From Paracoccus aerodenitrificans (GTDB lineage Bacteria; Pseudomonadota; Alphaproteobacteria; Rhodobacterales; Rhodobacteraceae), in contig NZ_CP115784.1 in NCBI RefSeq assembly GCF_027913215.1, positions 2,108,001 to 2,172,000 of the forward strand: a DNA stretch of 64,000 bases, read 5' to 3'. Below are positions 54,817 through 63,936 of this stretch, in pieces (position 1 is the first letter of the stretch; every line of letters starts with the position of its first letter). Under the pieces are notes generated by a model, which ran no database searches, was not told the DNA's origin, and saw only the letters and a list, made by a program, of their open reading frames with translations. The position numbers were made by a program, and so were the translations under genes.

Positions 54817-55482
54817 ATGAATATGCGAGTTTCCCTTCTTCTCGGTGCTGCCAGCGTCCTGGCGCTTGGCGCCTGCGCGACCAACCCTGACGGCACCACC
54901 GGAACGGGGCTGAGCAGAACCCAGCAAGGTGCGCTTGCCGGTGCGGCGGTCGGTGCGCTTTACGGTGCGCAGCGCGATGATGATGACAATAATCAGGGCC
55001 GCGACGCCGCACGCGGAGCTCTTGTTGGTGCAGCCGCAGGGGCGGTTGTCGGTAACATCCTTGAGCGTCAGGAACAGTCGCTGCGTCAGGTCATGACCAC
55101 GCCGGGCGTCCAGATCATCAATCGCGGCGATCACCTGCAGGTCATCCTGCCCTCGGGTCTGCTGTTCGGATCTGACAGCGCTGCCGTTTCGGGTCAGGCG
55201 CAGAACGACCTGTACGGTCTTGCCCAGAACCTTCAGCAATATCCGAACAGCCGGGTCGAAATCTATGGCCACACGGATTCGACCGCGTCCGAATCCTATA
55301 ACCTCGACCTGTCCGAGCGTCGCGCCCAATCGGTTGGCGGCATCCTGACCGCAGCCGGGGTATCCGGGCAGCGTCTGGTCATGATCGGTCGCGGGGAAAG
55401 CCAGCCGGTTGCCTCGAACGACACCGAGGCAGGCAAGGCTCAGAACCGTCGCGTCGAGATCCTGATCCGTCCGACAAACTGA
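54817..55482 (+). CDS. OmpA-family lipoprotein with glycine zipper
   Basis: 221 residues. Lipobox ALGAC (Cys20), then a Gly-zipper region (QGALAGAAVGALYGA and GALVGAAAGAVVGNIL, about 37-80), and a C-terminal OmpA/Pal domain (IYGHTDSTASESYNLDLSERRAQSVGGIL) that binds peptidoglycan. It resembles YiaD-type proteins. It has GGAAAGGC before the ATG and an intrinsic terminator after the gene. A structural outer-membrane-wall linker is the likely role. Confidence 0.9.
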   Translation: MNMRVSLLLGAASVLALGACATNPDGTTGTGLSRTQQGALAGAAVGALYGAQRDDDDNNQGRDAARGALVGAAAGAVVGNILERQEQSLRQVMTTPGVQIINRGDHLQVILPSGLLFGSDSAAVSGQAQNDLYGLAQNLQQYPNSRVEIYGHTDSTASESYNLDLSERRAQSVGGILTAAGVSGQRLVMIGRGESQPVASNDTEAGKAQNRRVEILIRPTN

Positions 55483-55500
55483 TCGGCCTTACAAACGGAG

Positions 55501-55533
55501 AAGCCCCGTCACCGAGAGGTAACGGGGCTTTTT
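55501..55533 (+). terminator. Intrinsic terminator after the OmpA-like gene
   Basis: AAGCCCCGT-c-ACC pairs with GGT-a-ACGGGGCTT around GAGA, followed by TTTTT; 19 bp after the stop. The T-run is on the plus strand only. Confidence 0.92.
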
Positions 55534-55554
55534 CTTATGCGGAACGATTTTGGG

Positions 55555-56112
55555 TCAGTGCAAGCGCTGAGCAACCTCGTCAATCGAGCGGTCGATACCG
55601 GCGCTTAGATCAGAGCTGGTGCCCTGTTCACGCAGGATCTGACTTGCCGCAGCGATCGCCGTCTGCACCGCCTTGTCGCGGACCGCTCGGACAGCGTCGC
55701 TCTCGGCGGAGGCGATCTGATCTTCGGCACCTTTCAGGCGACGCTGAATCGATTGCTCCAGATCCGCCTTCGCCTTGTCGGCCTGAGCGACAGCCTCACG
55801 CTTGGCATTCTCGACGATTTCGTCGGCCTGTTTACTCACTTCGCGCTGACGGCGTTCATAGGAGGCGTAAAGCTCCTGCGCCTCTTCACGCAGGCGGCGT
55901 GCTTCTTCCAGATCGGCGCGAATGCCTTCGGCACGCTTGTCCAGAAGACCGCCGATCAGCCGCGGCACCTTGAAATAGATCAGAATGCCGATGAAGACGA
56001 GGAACGCGACCGTAACGACGAAATCCGTGTTCCGAAAGGTGAAGAACGGCCCCGACGCGGCAAGCGCCGGTGTCGCCGCCAGCGACAGAAGGATCGAGAG
56101 TTTCTTCATCAC
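55555..56112 (-). CDS. atpF: ATP synthase F0 subunit b
   Basis: 185 residues. N-terminal hydrophobic segment (SGPFFTFRNTDFVVTVAFLVFIGILIYFK) and a long charged coiled coil (about 50-165) that forms the peripheral stalk. There is an apparent signal-like MMKKLSILLSLAATPALA before the first helix. It is the last gene of the F0 operon, and its start overlaps the b' gene by 4 bp. Confidence 0.93.
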   Translation of the reverse strand: MMKKLSILLSLAATPALAASGPFFTFRNTDFVVTVAFLVFIGILIYFKVPRLIGGLLDKRAEGIRADLEEARRLREEAQELYASYERRQREVSKQADEIVENAKREAVAQADKAKADLEQSIQRRLKGAEDQIASAESDAVRAVRDKAVQTAIAAASQILREQGTSSDLSAGIDRSIDEVAQRLH

Positions 56113-56786
56113 ACCGCCCCTTTCAACCGCGCATCGACCGCAGCATCAATCGCCGCGTCATCTGCCTTACCGCCGAAGCGGCGCACCAGCTCGGCCGTGA
56201 CCTCACGCGCAACACTCCGCGCATCGGTAGTTGCAGAATCCCGGATCGTGCCGATCCGCTTTTCCGATTCCGCCGAACGCGCGGCGATTTCCGCATCCGC
56301 CTTGGCGATGGCCTCATCCAGATCTTTCTGGATCTCGGCTTTCTGCGCCGCGACAATTTTTCCGGCCTCGGCCCGCGCATCGGACAGCGCCTTGTCATAG
56401 GCGGCCTCGGCGTCCTTGGCTTTTTTCTTGAATTCCTCGGCCTGCATCAGGTCGCCGGTGATGACACCCTGACGATCCGAGATGACCGAGCCAATCCGGG
56501 GCAGCGCCACTTTCGACAGTACCCAATAAAGTACCGCCAGTGTCACCAGCAACCAGAAGATCAGATTGCCAAAATAGGCCGGCTCAAGCTGAGGCATGCC
56601 CGCCGCACCATTCGCGGCTTCCGCCAGATGATCGCCGTTCTCCACGAGGGTCACAGCCACGGCATCGCTTCCATGAGAAGAGATCTCGGCGATATCCGCA
56701 GCCGCATCGGCTTCCACATTTGCCGGCGCTGTATTTTGATTGGTTTCAGCAGCCGTCCCGGCTGCTTGCTGCAACAGGCTGAACAT
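56109..56786 (-). CDS. ATP synthase F0 subunit b'
   Basis: 225 residues, with an acidic/Ala-rich N-terminal extension of about 75 residues (AETNQNTAPANVEADAAADIAEI), one membrane helix (YFGNLIFWLLVTLAVLYWVLSKVALPRI, about 77-105) and a coiled-coil stalk. Photosynthetic-type alphaproteobacteria have distinct b and b' stalk subunits. The extension is longer than usual and is a feature of this group that should be checked. Confidence 0.92.
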   Translation of the reverse strand: MFSLLQQAAGTAAETNQNTAPANVEADAAADIAEISSHGSDAVAVTLVENGDHLAEAANGAAGMPQLEPAYFGNLIFWLLVTLAVLYWVLSKVALPRIGSVISDRQGVITGDLMQAEEFKKKAKDAEAAYDKALSDARAEAGKIVAAQKAEIQKDLDEAIAKADAEIAARSAESEKRIGTIRDSATTDARSVAREVTAELVRRFGGKADDAAIDAAVDARLKGAV

Positions 56787-56861
56787 GTCCTACCTCTGGC
56801 CTTTCAGGTTACAATCGGGCGGGGACCGTAATCCCCAACCCAACCGCAAGGATGGCAGGGA

Positions 56862-57086
56862 TCAGACTGCGAACAGCAGCAGCAGCGCAACCAGGAACGA
56901 GAAGATGCCCAGGGCTTCCGCGAAGGCCATGCCGATGAACAGCGTCGCGGTCTGCGATGCAGCAGCGGACGGGTTGCGCAGCGCACCCGACAGGTAGTTG
57001 CCGGCAACGTTGCCCACACCGATTGCAGCACCCGCCATACCGACGCAAGCGATACCAGCACCCAGATATTGACCCAGTTGTTCCAT
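56862..57086 (-). CDS. atpE: ATP synthase F0 subunit c
   Basis: 74 residues, two helices: [24 protein letters not shown] then the polar loop [11 protein letters not shown], and the second helix carrying the proton-binding Glu57 in [20 protein letters not shown]. It forms the rotor ring. Next to atpB as usual. Confidence 0.97.
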   Translation of the reverse strand: MEQLGQYLGAGIACVGMAGAAIGVGNVAGNYLSGALRNPSAAASQTATLFIGMAFAEALGIFSFLVALLLLFAV

Positions 57087-57143
57087 GTTTCTTGCTCCTT
57101 GAGGCTTTATGGAATTGAGGATTGATGAACCCGACCAGATCCG

Positions 57144-57905
57144 TCAGTGCGCCGGATGCAATGCGTCGTTCAGATAGACGCAGGTCAGGATAGTGAAGAC
57201 ATAGGCCTGAATGATGCAGACAAGCACCTCCAGAGCGTAGACGCCGATAATGCCCAGAATGGCCAGCGGCGCGATCCAGATAATGGCGGCGAATGCGGCG
57301 AATACCTTGATCACCGCGTGACCAGCCATGACGTTACCCGCAAGACGGATAGAGTGGCTGACCGGACGCACGAAGTAAGAAATCACCTCGATCAGCGCCA
57401 GAACCGGACGCAACGCCAGAGGCGCGGATTTCACCCAGAACAGACCGAAAAATGCGGTGCCGTTGCGGACAAAGCCCAGAACCGTCACGCCGATGAAAAC
57501 GAACATCGCCAGAACCGCCGTCACGGCGATATGCGAGGTGGTCGAGAAGCTTTTCGGGATCAGCGCCAGATAATTCGCGAAAACGATGAAAGAGAACAGC
57601 GTCATGATATAGGGGAAGAATTTCAGCCCCTCTTTGCCGCAGATATCCTCGATCATCTTGTAGACCATGCCATAAGTCATCTCGGCGATGGACTGAACCC
57701 GGCTGGGAATGACGGCGCGGCCGCGCGTTCCGAAGACCAGAAGCGCGATGATCGCGATCAGCGTGATACCGAACCAGAGCGTGGCATTGGTCGGTGTATA
57801 CCAATGGACTGCGCCATCGCCGAAAAGCGGCGTGACTTCGAACTGTTCCATCGGGTGGAAAGCAAGGCCGGTCTCAGCTTCCGTTTCCGTCGCCACGTGC
57901 GTCAT
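57144..57905 (-). CDS. atpB: ATP synthase F0 subunit a
   Basis: 253 residues with five or six membrane helices. [14 protein letters not shown] near the start, [27 protein letters not shown], and the essential Arg in [14 protein letters not shown] of the penultimate helix. The ATG at 57905 gives the usual start and overlaps the atpI gene by 32 bp; the frame to 57974 is antisense-free but lies in atpI. Confidence 0.96.
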   Translation of the reverse strand: MTHVATETEAETGLAFHPMEQFEVTPLFGDGAVHWYTPTNATLWFGITLIAIIALLVFGTRGRAVIPSRVQSIAEMTYGMVYKMIEDICGKEGLKFFPYIMTLFSFIVFANYLALIPKSFSTTSHIAVTAVLAMFVFIGVTVLGFVRNGTAFFGLFWVKSAPLALRPVLALIEVISYFVRPVSHSIRLAGNVMAGHAVIKVFAAFAAIIWIAPLAILGIIGVYALEVLVCIIQAYVFTILTCVYLNDALHPAH

Positions 57906-58245
57906 CCCTTGTCTGCGGCAGGTCGCCCTGCGTGTTCTTCGCAGCCCTGCGCTGCATTTCCTCGGCCGTGCCAAGCATCACTTTGATGCCCGCCGCCAGC
58001 CCCACAAGCAAAAACAGGATCAGGAAAATCGGCATCGTGCCGAAAATACTGTCCAGTCCGAACCCGATGGCGAAGCCTATTCCAAGACCCGACACCAGCT
58101 CGATCACCATGCGCCATGCCGTCTCGGCGTGGTTCATCGTGATTTGCGTCCGCGTAGGCGGTTTCGGAGCCTTGATCTTCGCCAGCCGCTCTTCCAACTG
58201 CCGCAGCCGTTCGGCATGGTCGACACGTTCGTCGCGGTCGGGCAA
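57874..58245 (-). CDS. atpI: ATP synthase protein I
   Basis: 123 residues. Charged N-terminus ([22 protein letters not shown]), two membrane helices ([24 protein letters not shown] and [20 protein letters not shown]) and a polar tail, the AtpI/Fmc1-like pattern. It assists c-ring assembly. First gene of the F0 operon; the divergent ArsR gene starts about 194 bp away. Confidence 0.9.
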   Translation of the reverse strand: MPDRDERVDHAERLRQLEERLAKIKAPKPPTRTQITMNHAETAWRMVIELVSGLGIGFAIGFGLDSIFGTMPIFLILFLLVGLAAGIKVMLGTAEEMQRRAAKNTQGDLPQTRDDARGDGNGS

Positions 58246-58401
58246 ATCTCACACCCCTGTTATCGTCGCGGCGGTGATAGGGGTCACAGCGCCCCGAGTC
58301 AAGCAGATCAAGGGAAGCCACAACATATTGAAATAAATAAATTTCTCTTGGTCCTACTTTTAACAACCCTTGTTACCGCGCCGGGTTCGCTGCTACATAA
58401 T

Positions 58402-58417
58402 TCAACCAATCAGTTGA
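58402..58417. promoter_or_regulatory. Candidate ArsR operator
   Basis: TCAAC-CAATCA-GTTGA is a perfect 5+5 inverted repeat (58402-58406 / 58413-58417). It sits between a CATAAT -10-like sequence (58395-58400, with TTACCG 17 bp upstream) and the ArsR start at 58440. Palindromes with GTTGA/TCAAC-type arms are typical for self-repressing ArsR proteins of this class. Confidence 0.5.
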
Positions 58418-58439
58418 GTATCAAGGCCGATAAAACCGG

Positions 58440-58802
58440 ATGACTGTCCCTGAAAAACGCCTCGACCAGATCTTTGCGGCATTGGCCGACCCCACCCGCC
58501 GCCGTATTCTGGGCATGTTGCTGGAAGATGACATGGCGGTCACCGATGTCGCCGCCCCGTTCGATGTCAGCCTTGCGGCGGTCTCAAAACATCTGGCGGT
58601 TCTAGCGCAGGCCGGTCTGATCCGCCAAGAGCGGCGCGGACGCATCACATGGTGCCAGATCGAGCCTCACGGGCTGCGCAACGCCTCGATATGGATGCAG
58701 GGGTTCGGTCAGTTCGATCCGGTCGATCTGGATGAGTTCGAGCGTTTTCTCGAAAATATGCTTGATAGCGAAGATCAGGCAGCGGAGATCAGCGAATCCT
58801 GA
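58440..58802 (+). CDS. ArsR family transcriptional regulator
   Basis: 120 residues. The winged helix is KRLDQIFAALADPTRRRILGMLLEDDMAVTDVAAPFDVSLAAVSKHLAVLAQAGLIRQERRGRITWCQIEPHGL in parts; no metal-binding Cys/His pair typical of ArsR/SmtB is present, so it belongs to the SRPBCC-linked, non-metal ArsR group. Such regulators usually sit next to an AHSA1/SRPBCC gene, which is absent here. A palindrome upstream suggests autoregulation. Confidence 0.85.
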   Translation: MTVPEKRLDQIFAALADPTRRRILGMLLEDDMAVTDVAAPFDVSLAAVSKHLAVLAQAGLIRQERRGRITWCQIEPHGLRNASIWMQGFGQFDPVDLDEFERFLENMLDSEDQAAEISES

Positions 58803-58815
58803 TCCTGAAGTTAAT

Positions 58816-58844
58816 GCGGCGCGGGCCGGAAGGACCCGCGCCGC
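58816..58844. terminator. GC-rich hairpin between convergent ArsR and small gene
   Basis: GCGGCGCGGG-CCGGAAGGA-CCCGCGCCGC is a perfect 10-bp stem with a 9-nt loop, 13 bp after the ArsR stop. No U-tract on either strand. Probably a bidirectional transcript-end structure. Confidence 0.5.
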
Positions 58845-58851
58845 CAAGGAC

Positions 58852-58998
58852 CTACGCGGCCTTATGCAGGGGTTTTTCCAGAGGCAGCGCCTCAAAGGAA
58901 AAATATGCAAACATCTGTTCCAGAACCGCAAGCGCGTCCTGCGCATTGCGTTTCGTCGGTTTGGTCGTGCCGGGGGTGCTCATGGTCGAAACCCTCAT
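58852..58998 (-). CDS. Small conserved-looking protein (about 48 residues)
   Basis: Short ORF ending LEKPLHKAA, with the core KRNAQDALAVLEQMFAYFSFEA. GGGAGG precedes the ATG at 58998, and GAGGG precedes a second in-frame ATG at 58983. The amphipathic ALAVLEQMFAYF block recalls very short Rhodobacterales proteins, but I cannot name a family. It follows sdhB on the same strand. Confidence 0.45.
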   Translation of the reverse strand: MRVSTMSTPGTTKPTKRNAQDALAVLEQMFAYFSFEALPLEKPLHKAA

Positions 58999-59029
58999 CT
59001 GCGTGGTCCCTCCCATGTGCACAACATAC

Positions 59030-59066
59030 ACGCTGCGTCGCAGCATTTAAAGCCGCAACGCAGCGT
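59030..59066 (-). repeat. Inverted repeat between sdhB and the small gene
   Basis: ACGCTGCG (59030-59037) and CGCAGCGT (59059-59066) form an 8-bp stem with a 21-nt loop, starting 19 bp beyond the sdhB stop. It may end the sdh transcript or separate the small gene from it; no U-tract is present. Confidence 0.4.
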
Positions 59067-59084
59067 AATCCCGCAAAATCCGGC

Positions 59085-59864
59085 TCAGACGATCCGGTCG
59101 ACCAGCATATGCTTGATCTCCGCGATGGCCTTCGCGGGGTTCAGGCCTTTCGGACAGGTATTGGTGCAGTTCATGATCGTATGGCAGCGATACAGCTTGA
59201 ACGGGTCCTCAAGCTGATCAAGCCGTTCCGGCGTTGCCTCATCCCGGCTGTCGATGATCCAGCGATAGGCTGCCAGCAGTGTCGCCGGCCCCAGATATTT
59301 GTCGCCATTCCACCAATAGCTCGGGCAGGAGGTCGAGCAGGAGGCACACATGATGCACTCATAAAGACCGTCAAGTTTCTTCCGGTCCTCGATGGACTGC
59401 TTCCATTCCTTGCCCGGAGCCGGCGATTTGGTGATCAGATACGGGTTGATCGAGGCGTGCTGCGCATAGAAATGCGTCAGATCCGGGATCAGGTCCTTCA
59501 CCACCGGCATATGCGGCAGCGGATAGATATTCACGTCGCCCTTGATCTCATCCATGCCATAGATACAGGCCAGATGGTTGCCGCCGTCGATATTCATCGC
59601 ACAGGAACCGCAAATCCCCTCACGGCAAGAACGACGGAAGGACAGGGTCGGATCAATCTCGGACTTGATCTTGATCAGCGCGTCCAGAACCATCGGCCCG
59701 CATTTATCCAGATCGACGAAATAAGTATCCACACGTGGGTTTTCGCCCGTATCTGGATCCCAGCGATAAATCTTGAACTTGCGCAGATTGGTCGCGCCCT
59801 CGGGCTTGGGCCATGTCTTTCCGACCCGGATCTTGCTGTTCTTCGGAAGGGTAAACTCGACCAT
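59085..59864 (-). CDS. sdhB: Succinate dehydrogenase iron-sulfur subunit
   Basis: 259 residues. 2Fe-2S site [21 protein letters not shown], then 4Fe-4S site [16 protein letters not shown], and the 3Fe-4S ligands in [17 protein letters not shown]. It moves electrons from SdhA flavin to quinone. The ATG at 59864 follows AGGAGG; the open frame further upstream is not family-like. It is separated from sdhA by three inserted genes. Confidence 0.97.
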   Translation of the reverse strand: MVEFTLPKNSKIRVGKTWPKPEGATNLRKFKIYRWDPDTGENPRVDTYFVDLDKCGPMVLDALIKIKSEIDPTLSFRRSCREGICGSCAMNIDGGNHLACIYGMDEIKGDVNIYPLPHMPVVKDLIPDLTHFYAQHASINPYLITKSPAPGKEWKQSIEDRKKLDGLYECIMCASCSTSCPSYWWNGDKYLGPATLLAAYRWIIDSRDEATPERLDQLEDPFKLYRCHTIMNCTNTCPKGLNPAKAIAEIKHMLVDRIV

Positions 59865-59881
59865 TGGGGACCTCCTGGTGG

Positions 59882-60610
59882 TCAGCTCTGTTGCGTTACG
59901 GACGGCCTGCGTTTCGGCAAATGCGGCCACTCCATGAGAAATTCTTTCAGCAACTCACGCATATGCGGGTCGCGCTTGCGGGCGAAAGTATAGAAAAGCG
60001 AGGTTTCCATCAAATGAGGATGCATAATTCTCGGCAGCCAGCCAGCTTTTCGAGGCAAAGCCCAAGGTAAAATCTGCTGCTTGAACAGCCAGTGGCAATA
60101 GGCGATATCGGCCAGGCCGACATAAGGCTCCATCACTTTCAGATCAGGGATGGAAGAGCCGCGGGCACAAACGGTTCCGGTCCCGATAAGGGCAATCGGC
60201 GTTATCTCGGACAGTTCCTGATGGAACAGGAAGTTTTCCCAGGGATTACGATCCGGTATGATCGGAAGCGCGATGCGATGTGCATTATAACCAACCACAT
60301 TCTGCCTTGTATCCATCGTCTCGAACTGCGCGATGGTTTGCGCGACATAATCCGGCGGATAGCCAATATCATCATCAATCGTGAAAACTATATCATCGGG
60401 ATCCGGCTTGAACCAGAATTTGCCTGCATCCTTCACATCGCGATTAGGAATAATTGCCGTTACCTTGTCATTCGTCCGCAGAATGCCGGGCATATCCTCG
60501 TATTCATTGAGTACAACAAACAGATGATCTACCTGCGGCAAGATCGCCTTGACAACCTGCCGCATCAATTTACGGCGTGGCGGAAAAGTGGCAAGATGCG
60601 CCCGGATCAT
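59882..60610 (-). CDS. GT-A type glycosyltransferase inside the sdh operon
   Basis: About 242 residues. Start [41 protein letters not shown] and the metal-binding DDD in [16 protein letters not shown] (about 79-81) mark a GT-A family-2-like sugar transferase. [16 protein letters not shown] and [17 protein letters not shown] follow. ATGA overlap with the upstream lipoprotein gene couples it to the operon. Base composition is visibly more AT-rich than the sdh genes around it, suggesting later acquisition. Donor and acceptor unknown. Confidence 0.75.
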   Translation of the reverse strand: MIRAHLATFPPRRKLMRQVVKAILPQVDHLFVVLNEYEDMPGILRTNDKVTAIIPNRDVKDAGKFWFKPDPDDIVFTIDDDIGYPPDYVAQTIAQFETMDTRQNVVGYNAHRIALPIIPDRNPWENFLFHQELSEITPIALIGTGTVCARGSSIPDLKVMEPYVGLADIAYCHWLFKQQILPWALPRKAGWLPRIMHPHLMETSLFYTFARKRDPHMRELLKEFLMEWPHLPKRRPSVTQQS

Positions 60611-60927
60611 CGCACACCCCAACCCGGCTGTTCGTAAAGCGGGCGGGAGGGCGGCTGCCCGGCGCGGCGCTGAACGCATTGGGCAAAGACAACCGACGGA
60701 TCGCGCCCCATTATATAGTCGGACGAAACCGAGATTTCGAACCGTCCGACCGGATCAATCCCGTCGCCATCCGAACCGATGCCGATCCCGACCTCACCCC
60801 GAGGAGAAACAGCGGCGCGGGCATCCTCGATGCAGACACGCTCGGCATCCTCAAGCGGCAGAGGCCCGCATCCCGCCAGAGCCAGCGGCGATGCAAGCAT
60901 CAGACTTATGGCGACGGCCTTGCTCAA
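60607..60927 (-). CDS. Small lipoprotein in the sdh operon
   Basis: 106 residues with lipobox LAGC (Cys at about 20) and no recognised domain; contains ERVCIEDARAAVSPRGEVGIGIGSDG and DPSVVFAQCVQRR with Cys residues. ATGA overlaps on both sides (the 60924 gene upstream, the glycosyltransferase downstream). Function unknown. Confidence 0.65.
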   Translation of the reverse strand: MSKAVAISLMLASPLALAGCGPLPLEDAERVCIEDARAAVSPRGEVGIGIGSDGDGIDPVGRFEISVSSDYIMGRDPSVVFAQCVQRRAGQPPSRPLYEQPGWGVR

Positions 60928-61295
60928 CCCAGTTGCGCTGCTCTTCCGATGCAGCCTTTCGCGGGCTCACGCGCAACGATCACCGCAACCGAAGCCGCAG
61001 CCGATGCCGAGTCGTTGACGCCGCGTGCAGCGATATCGGTCAGTTCTGCCATGCTGGCGCCGTTCACGACGCAATCCGTGATCGGCCCGACATTGCGTCC
61101 CGGCAGGCGCTTGGCCATTTCGCGATTGATGACATCCCGCGCGACCGACCGGGTCGAGCTGTCCAGCGTATTGGTAGGCGGCGGCGGTTGCGTCACCGGA
61201 GGATTGACGATGGGTGCGGTCGGCTGGGTGGTAACAGGTGCGACGCAACCGGCCAAAGCCAGCGAAACGGCGCCCAGAGACAAGATAAGACGCAT
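60924..61295 (-). CDS. Lipoprotein next to sdhA
   Basis: 123 residues. Lipobox LAGC ([17 protein letters not shown]), a Pro/Thr-rich spacer, then a compact domain (SVARDVINREMAKRLPGRNVGPITDCVVNGASMAELTDIA) with a disulfide-capable Cys pair. A small lipoprotein gene right after sdhA is common in Rhodobacterales to my recollection. The start overlaps the sdhA stop by one base (TGATG). Confidence 0.7.
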   Translation of the reverse strand: MRLILSLGAVSLALAGCVAPVTTQPTAPIVNPPVTQPPPPTNTLDSSTRSVARDVINREMAKRLPGRNVGPITDCVVNGASMAELTDIAARGVNDSASAAASVAVIVAREPAKGCIGRAAQLG

Positions 61296-63139
61296 CAGTA
61301 AACCCTTTTCTTAGGTGCTATCTTCTTCAGATCGATACCACCTTCGGCTTCTTTCGTCAGCGGTTCAAGATGAACAGGCCTGTAAGCAAGCGTCACATTG
61401 CTGCCATCGACCCAGGCGAGGCTGTGCTTGCGCCAGTTCTGATCGTCCCGGTCCGGATAATCTTCCTGCGCATGAGCGCCACGCGATTCCTTCCGCGCCT
61501 CGGCCGCAACGATGGTCGCCATCGCATTGGGCATGAGGTTTGTCAGTTCCAGCGTCTCCATCAGGTCGGTATTCCAGATCAGACCGCGATCGGTGACGTG
61601 AAGATCGTCCAGCTTCCCGGCGATTTCCTTCATCTTATCAACACCTTCAGCAAGGGTCTTGTCGGTTCTGAAAACCGCCGCATCGGCCTGCATGGTCCGC
61701 TGCATCTCGCCGCGCAATTGTGCTGTCGGCGTGCCCCCATCGGCATAACGGATACTATCGAAACGTTCGAAGATCTTGTCCACAGCTGCCGCATTGGTGG
61801 CGGGAATGCCGCTGTCACGGTCGATCACCTCGCCCGCCTTGATCGCCGCCGCGCGACCGAACACAACGAGGTCGATCAGCGAATTTGAACCAAGTCGGTT
61901 CGCGCCGTGCACCGAGGCACAGCCAGCCTCACCGACCGCCATCAGGCCGGGGAAGGTCCGGTCCGGGTTTTCTTCTGTCGGGTCAAGCACTTCTCCCCAA
62001 TAATTCGTGGGAATTCCGCCCATATTGTAATGCACCGTCGGAAGAACCGGGATCGGCTCACGGGTCACATCGACACCGGCGAAAATCTTGGCCGATTCCG
62101 AAATGCCCGGCAGACGTTCATGCAGCGTTTCGGGGTCGAGATGCATCAGGTTCAGGAAGATATGATCCTTGTCCTCACCGACGCCGCGCCCCTCACGGAT
62201 CTCCATCGTCATGCAGCGCGATACCACGTCGCGCGAGGCAAGATCCTTATAGGTCGGAGCATAACGCTCCATGAAACGCTCACCTTCCGAGTTGGTCAGA
62301 TAGCCGCCCTCGCCCCGCGCACCCTCGGTGATCAGACAGCCAGAGCCGTAAATCCCGGTCGGGTGGAACTGAACGAACTCCATATCCTGAAGCGGCAGAC
62401 CGGCCCGTGCGACCATCCCGCCACCGTCTCCGGTGCAGGTATGGGCCGAGGTCGCGCTGAAATAGGCGCGGCCATAGCCGCCCGTCGCCAGCACCACCAT
62501 CTTGGCGTTGAAGACATGCATGGTGCCATCATCCAATTTCCACGCCACGACGCCGGTGCATTTACCGTCAGTGATGATCAGGTCGAGCGCGAAATATTCG
62601 ATAAAGAACTCGGCATTTTCTTTCAGCGACTGGCCGTAAAGCGTGTGCAGAATGGCGTGGCCGGTCCGGTCGGCAGCCGCACAGGTGCGCTGCACGGGCG
62701 GGCCTTCGCCAAATTCGGTCGTATGGCCGCCAAAGGGGCGCTGATAGATCTTGCCCTCTTCGGTGCGGCTGAACGGCACACCGTAATGTTCCAGCTCATA
62801 GACCGCTTTCGGGGCCTCACGCGCCAGATATTCCATCGCGTCGGTATCACCCAGCCAGTCCGAGCCCTTGACCGTGTCATACATATGCCACTGCCAGTTA
62901 TCCGGCCCCATATTGGACAGGGATGCAGCGATCCCGCCCTGCGCCGCCACTGTATGCGAACGTGTCGGGAAAACCTTGGTCACGCAGGCCGTGCGCAGCC
63001 CCTGTTCGGCCATGCCGAGCGTTGCCCGCAGCCCCGAGCCACCCGCACCGACCACGACCACATCGTAATCATGGACCTCATAGGAATATTTCGATTCGGT
63101 CGCATCGTCCGGTTGGGTTTCGTTCTTGTTGTCAGACAT
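61295..63139 (-). CDS. sdhA: Succinate dehydrogenase flavoprotein subunit
   Basis: 614 residues. FAD-binding [21 protein letters not shown], the covalent-FAD His in [12 protein letters not shown], substrate-site [21 protein letters not shown] and the catalytic Arg in [17 protein letters not shown]. Ends in [10 protein letters not shown]. The ATG at 63139 (MSDNKNE) is preferred over 63175 inside the sdhD region. It oxidises succinate to fumarate in the TCA cycle and respiratory chain. Confidence 0.97.
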   Translation of the reverse strand: MSDNKNETQPDDATESKYSYEVHDYDVVVVGAGGSGLRATLGMAEQGLRTACVTKVFPTRSHTVAAQGGIAASLSNMGPDNWQWHMYDTVKGSDWLGDTDAMEYLAREAPKAVYELEHYGVPFSRTEEGKIYQRPFGGHTTEFGEGPPVQRTCAAADRTGHAILHTLYGQSLKENAEFFIEYFALDLIITDGKCTGVVAWKLDDGTMHVFNAKMVVLATGGYGRAYFSATSAHTCTGDGGGMVARAGLPLQDMEFVQFHPTGIYGSGCLITEGARGEGGYLTNSEGERFMERYAPTYKDLASRDVVSRCMTMEIREGRGVGEDKDHIFLNLMHLDPETLHERLPGISESAKIFAGVDVTREPIPVLPTVHYNMGGIPTNYWGEVLDPTEENPDRTFPGLMAVGEAGCASVHGANRLGSNSLIDLVVFGRAAAIKAGEVIDRDSGIPATNAAAVDKIFERFDSIRYADGGTPTAQLRGEMQRTMQADAAVFRTDKTLAEGVDKMKEIAGKLDDLHVTDRGLIWNTDLMETLELTNLMPNAMATIVAAEARKESRGAHAQEDYPDRDDQNWRKHSLAWVDGSNVTLAYRPVHLEPLTKEAEGGIDLKKIAPKKRVY

Positions 63140-63146
63140 TTCGACC

Positions 63147-63536
63147 TCAGATCTGAGCTGTGGCGAGCATGACACGCGCCAGGGCGAAGAGGGTAACGGC
63201 GATCACCATCCAGCCAAAAGCGGCGGCGGCGATAAGCGCAAGCTTGCGGGCGGTATGATCCAGATAGTCGTCGATCATCAGCCTGGTGCCCTTGATGAAA
63301 TGCAACATGCCAAGCGTCATGAAGATACCGACCACCAATGCCGGATAAGGCTGGCTGAAATATCCCAGAATCTCGCGCCGTTCCGGGATCTGCAGCGCCG
63401 TACCGATAACCATAAGAAAAGAGGGCGTCAGCACCGCAAGCACCGTTGCGCTTACGGTCATCCACCAGTGATGCTGCGTTCCGGTATGAGAGGCACCGTG
63501 ACCGACAGCGGCTTTGCGCGGAGTGATATAACGCAT
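63147..63536 (-). CDS. sdhD: Succinate dehydrogenase membrane anchor subunit
   Basis: 129 residues with three membrane helices. The second helix region [30 protein letters not shown] has the conserved His/Asp-Tyr (quinone and heme contacts). Between sdhC and sdhA with short spacing on each side. Confidence 0.9.
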   Translation of the reverse strand: MRYITPRKAAVGHGASHTGTQHHWWMTVSATVLAVLTPSFLMVIGTALQIPERREILGYFSQPYPALVVGIFMTLGMLHFIKGTRLMIDDYLDHTARKLALIAAAAFGWMVIAVTLFALARVMLATAQI

Positions 63537-63546
63537 AGGCTTCCCC

Positions 63547-63936
63547 TCAGATATAGTACAGGATCAGGCTCAGCAGGGTCATCACGACCGAGCCGATAAT
63601 GATCGCAAAGCTGGTTTTCCGCGCGGTCTCGATGTCCAGCCCGATACCGGAATCATAGAAGAAGTGACGGATACCGGCCAGAAAGTGGAACCACAGCGCC
63701 CAGGCCGATCCCACAAGCACGATCCAGCCGAACCACGACCGGGTCAGCGCATTGGCGATATCCCAGGTCCTGCCGCCCACGGCAACGCCCAGAAGCCAGT
63801 ATGCCAACAGCAGCAGGCCTGCAATCATCGCATGGCCGGTGATGCGGTTCATGATCGACGTGATGGCGGCGGGTGGCAGGCGATAGACCTGCAGATGCGG
63901 TGAAAGCGGCCGGTCTCCCCGGTTCACATCAGCCAT
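63547..63936 (-). CDS. sdhC: Succinate dehydrogenase cytochrome b556 subunit
   Basis: 129 residues, three helices. RPLSPHLQVYRLPPAAITSIMNRITGHAM is the family N-terminal signature (SPHL.VY, SI.HR.TG), and HFLAGIRHFFYDSG carries the heme His. The ATG at 63936 follows GAAGGGGG. First gene of the sdh operon; its promoter lies partly beyond the right edge. Confidence 0.94.
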   Translation of the reverse strand: MADVNRGDRPLSPHLQVYRLPPAAITSIMNRITGHAMIAGLLLLAYWLLGVAVGGRTWDIANALTRSWFGWIVLVGSAWALWFHFLAGIRHFFYDSGIGLDIETARKTSFAIIIGSVVMTLLSLILYYI

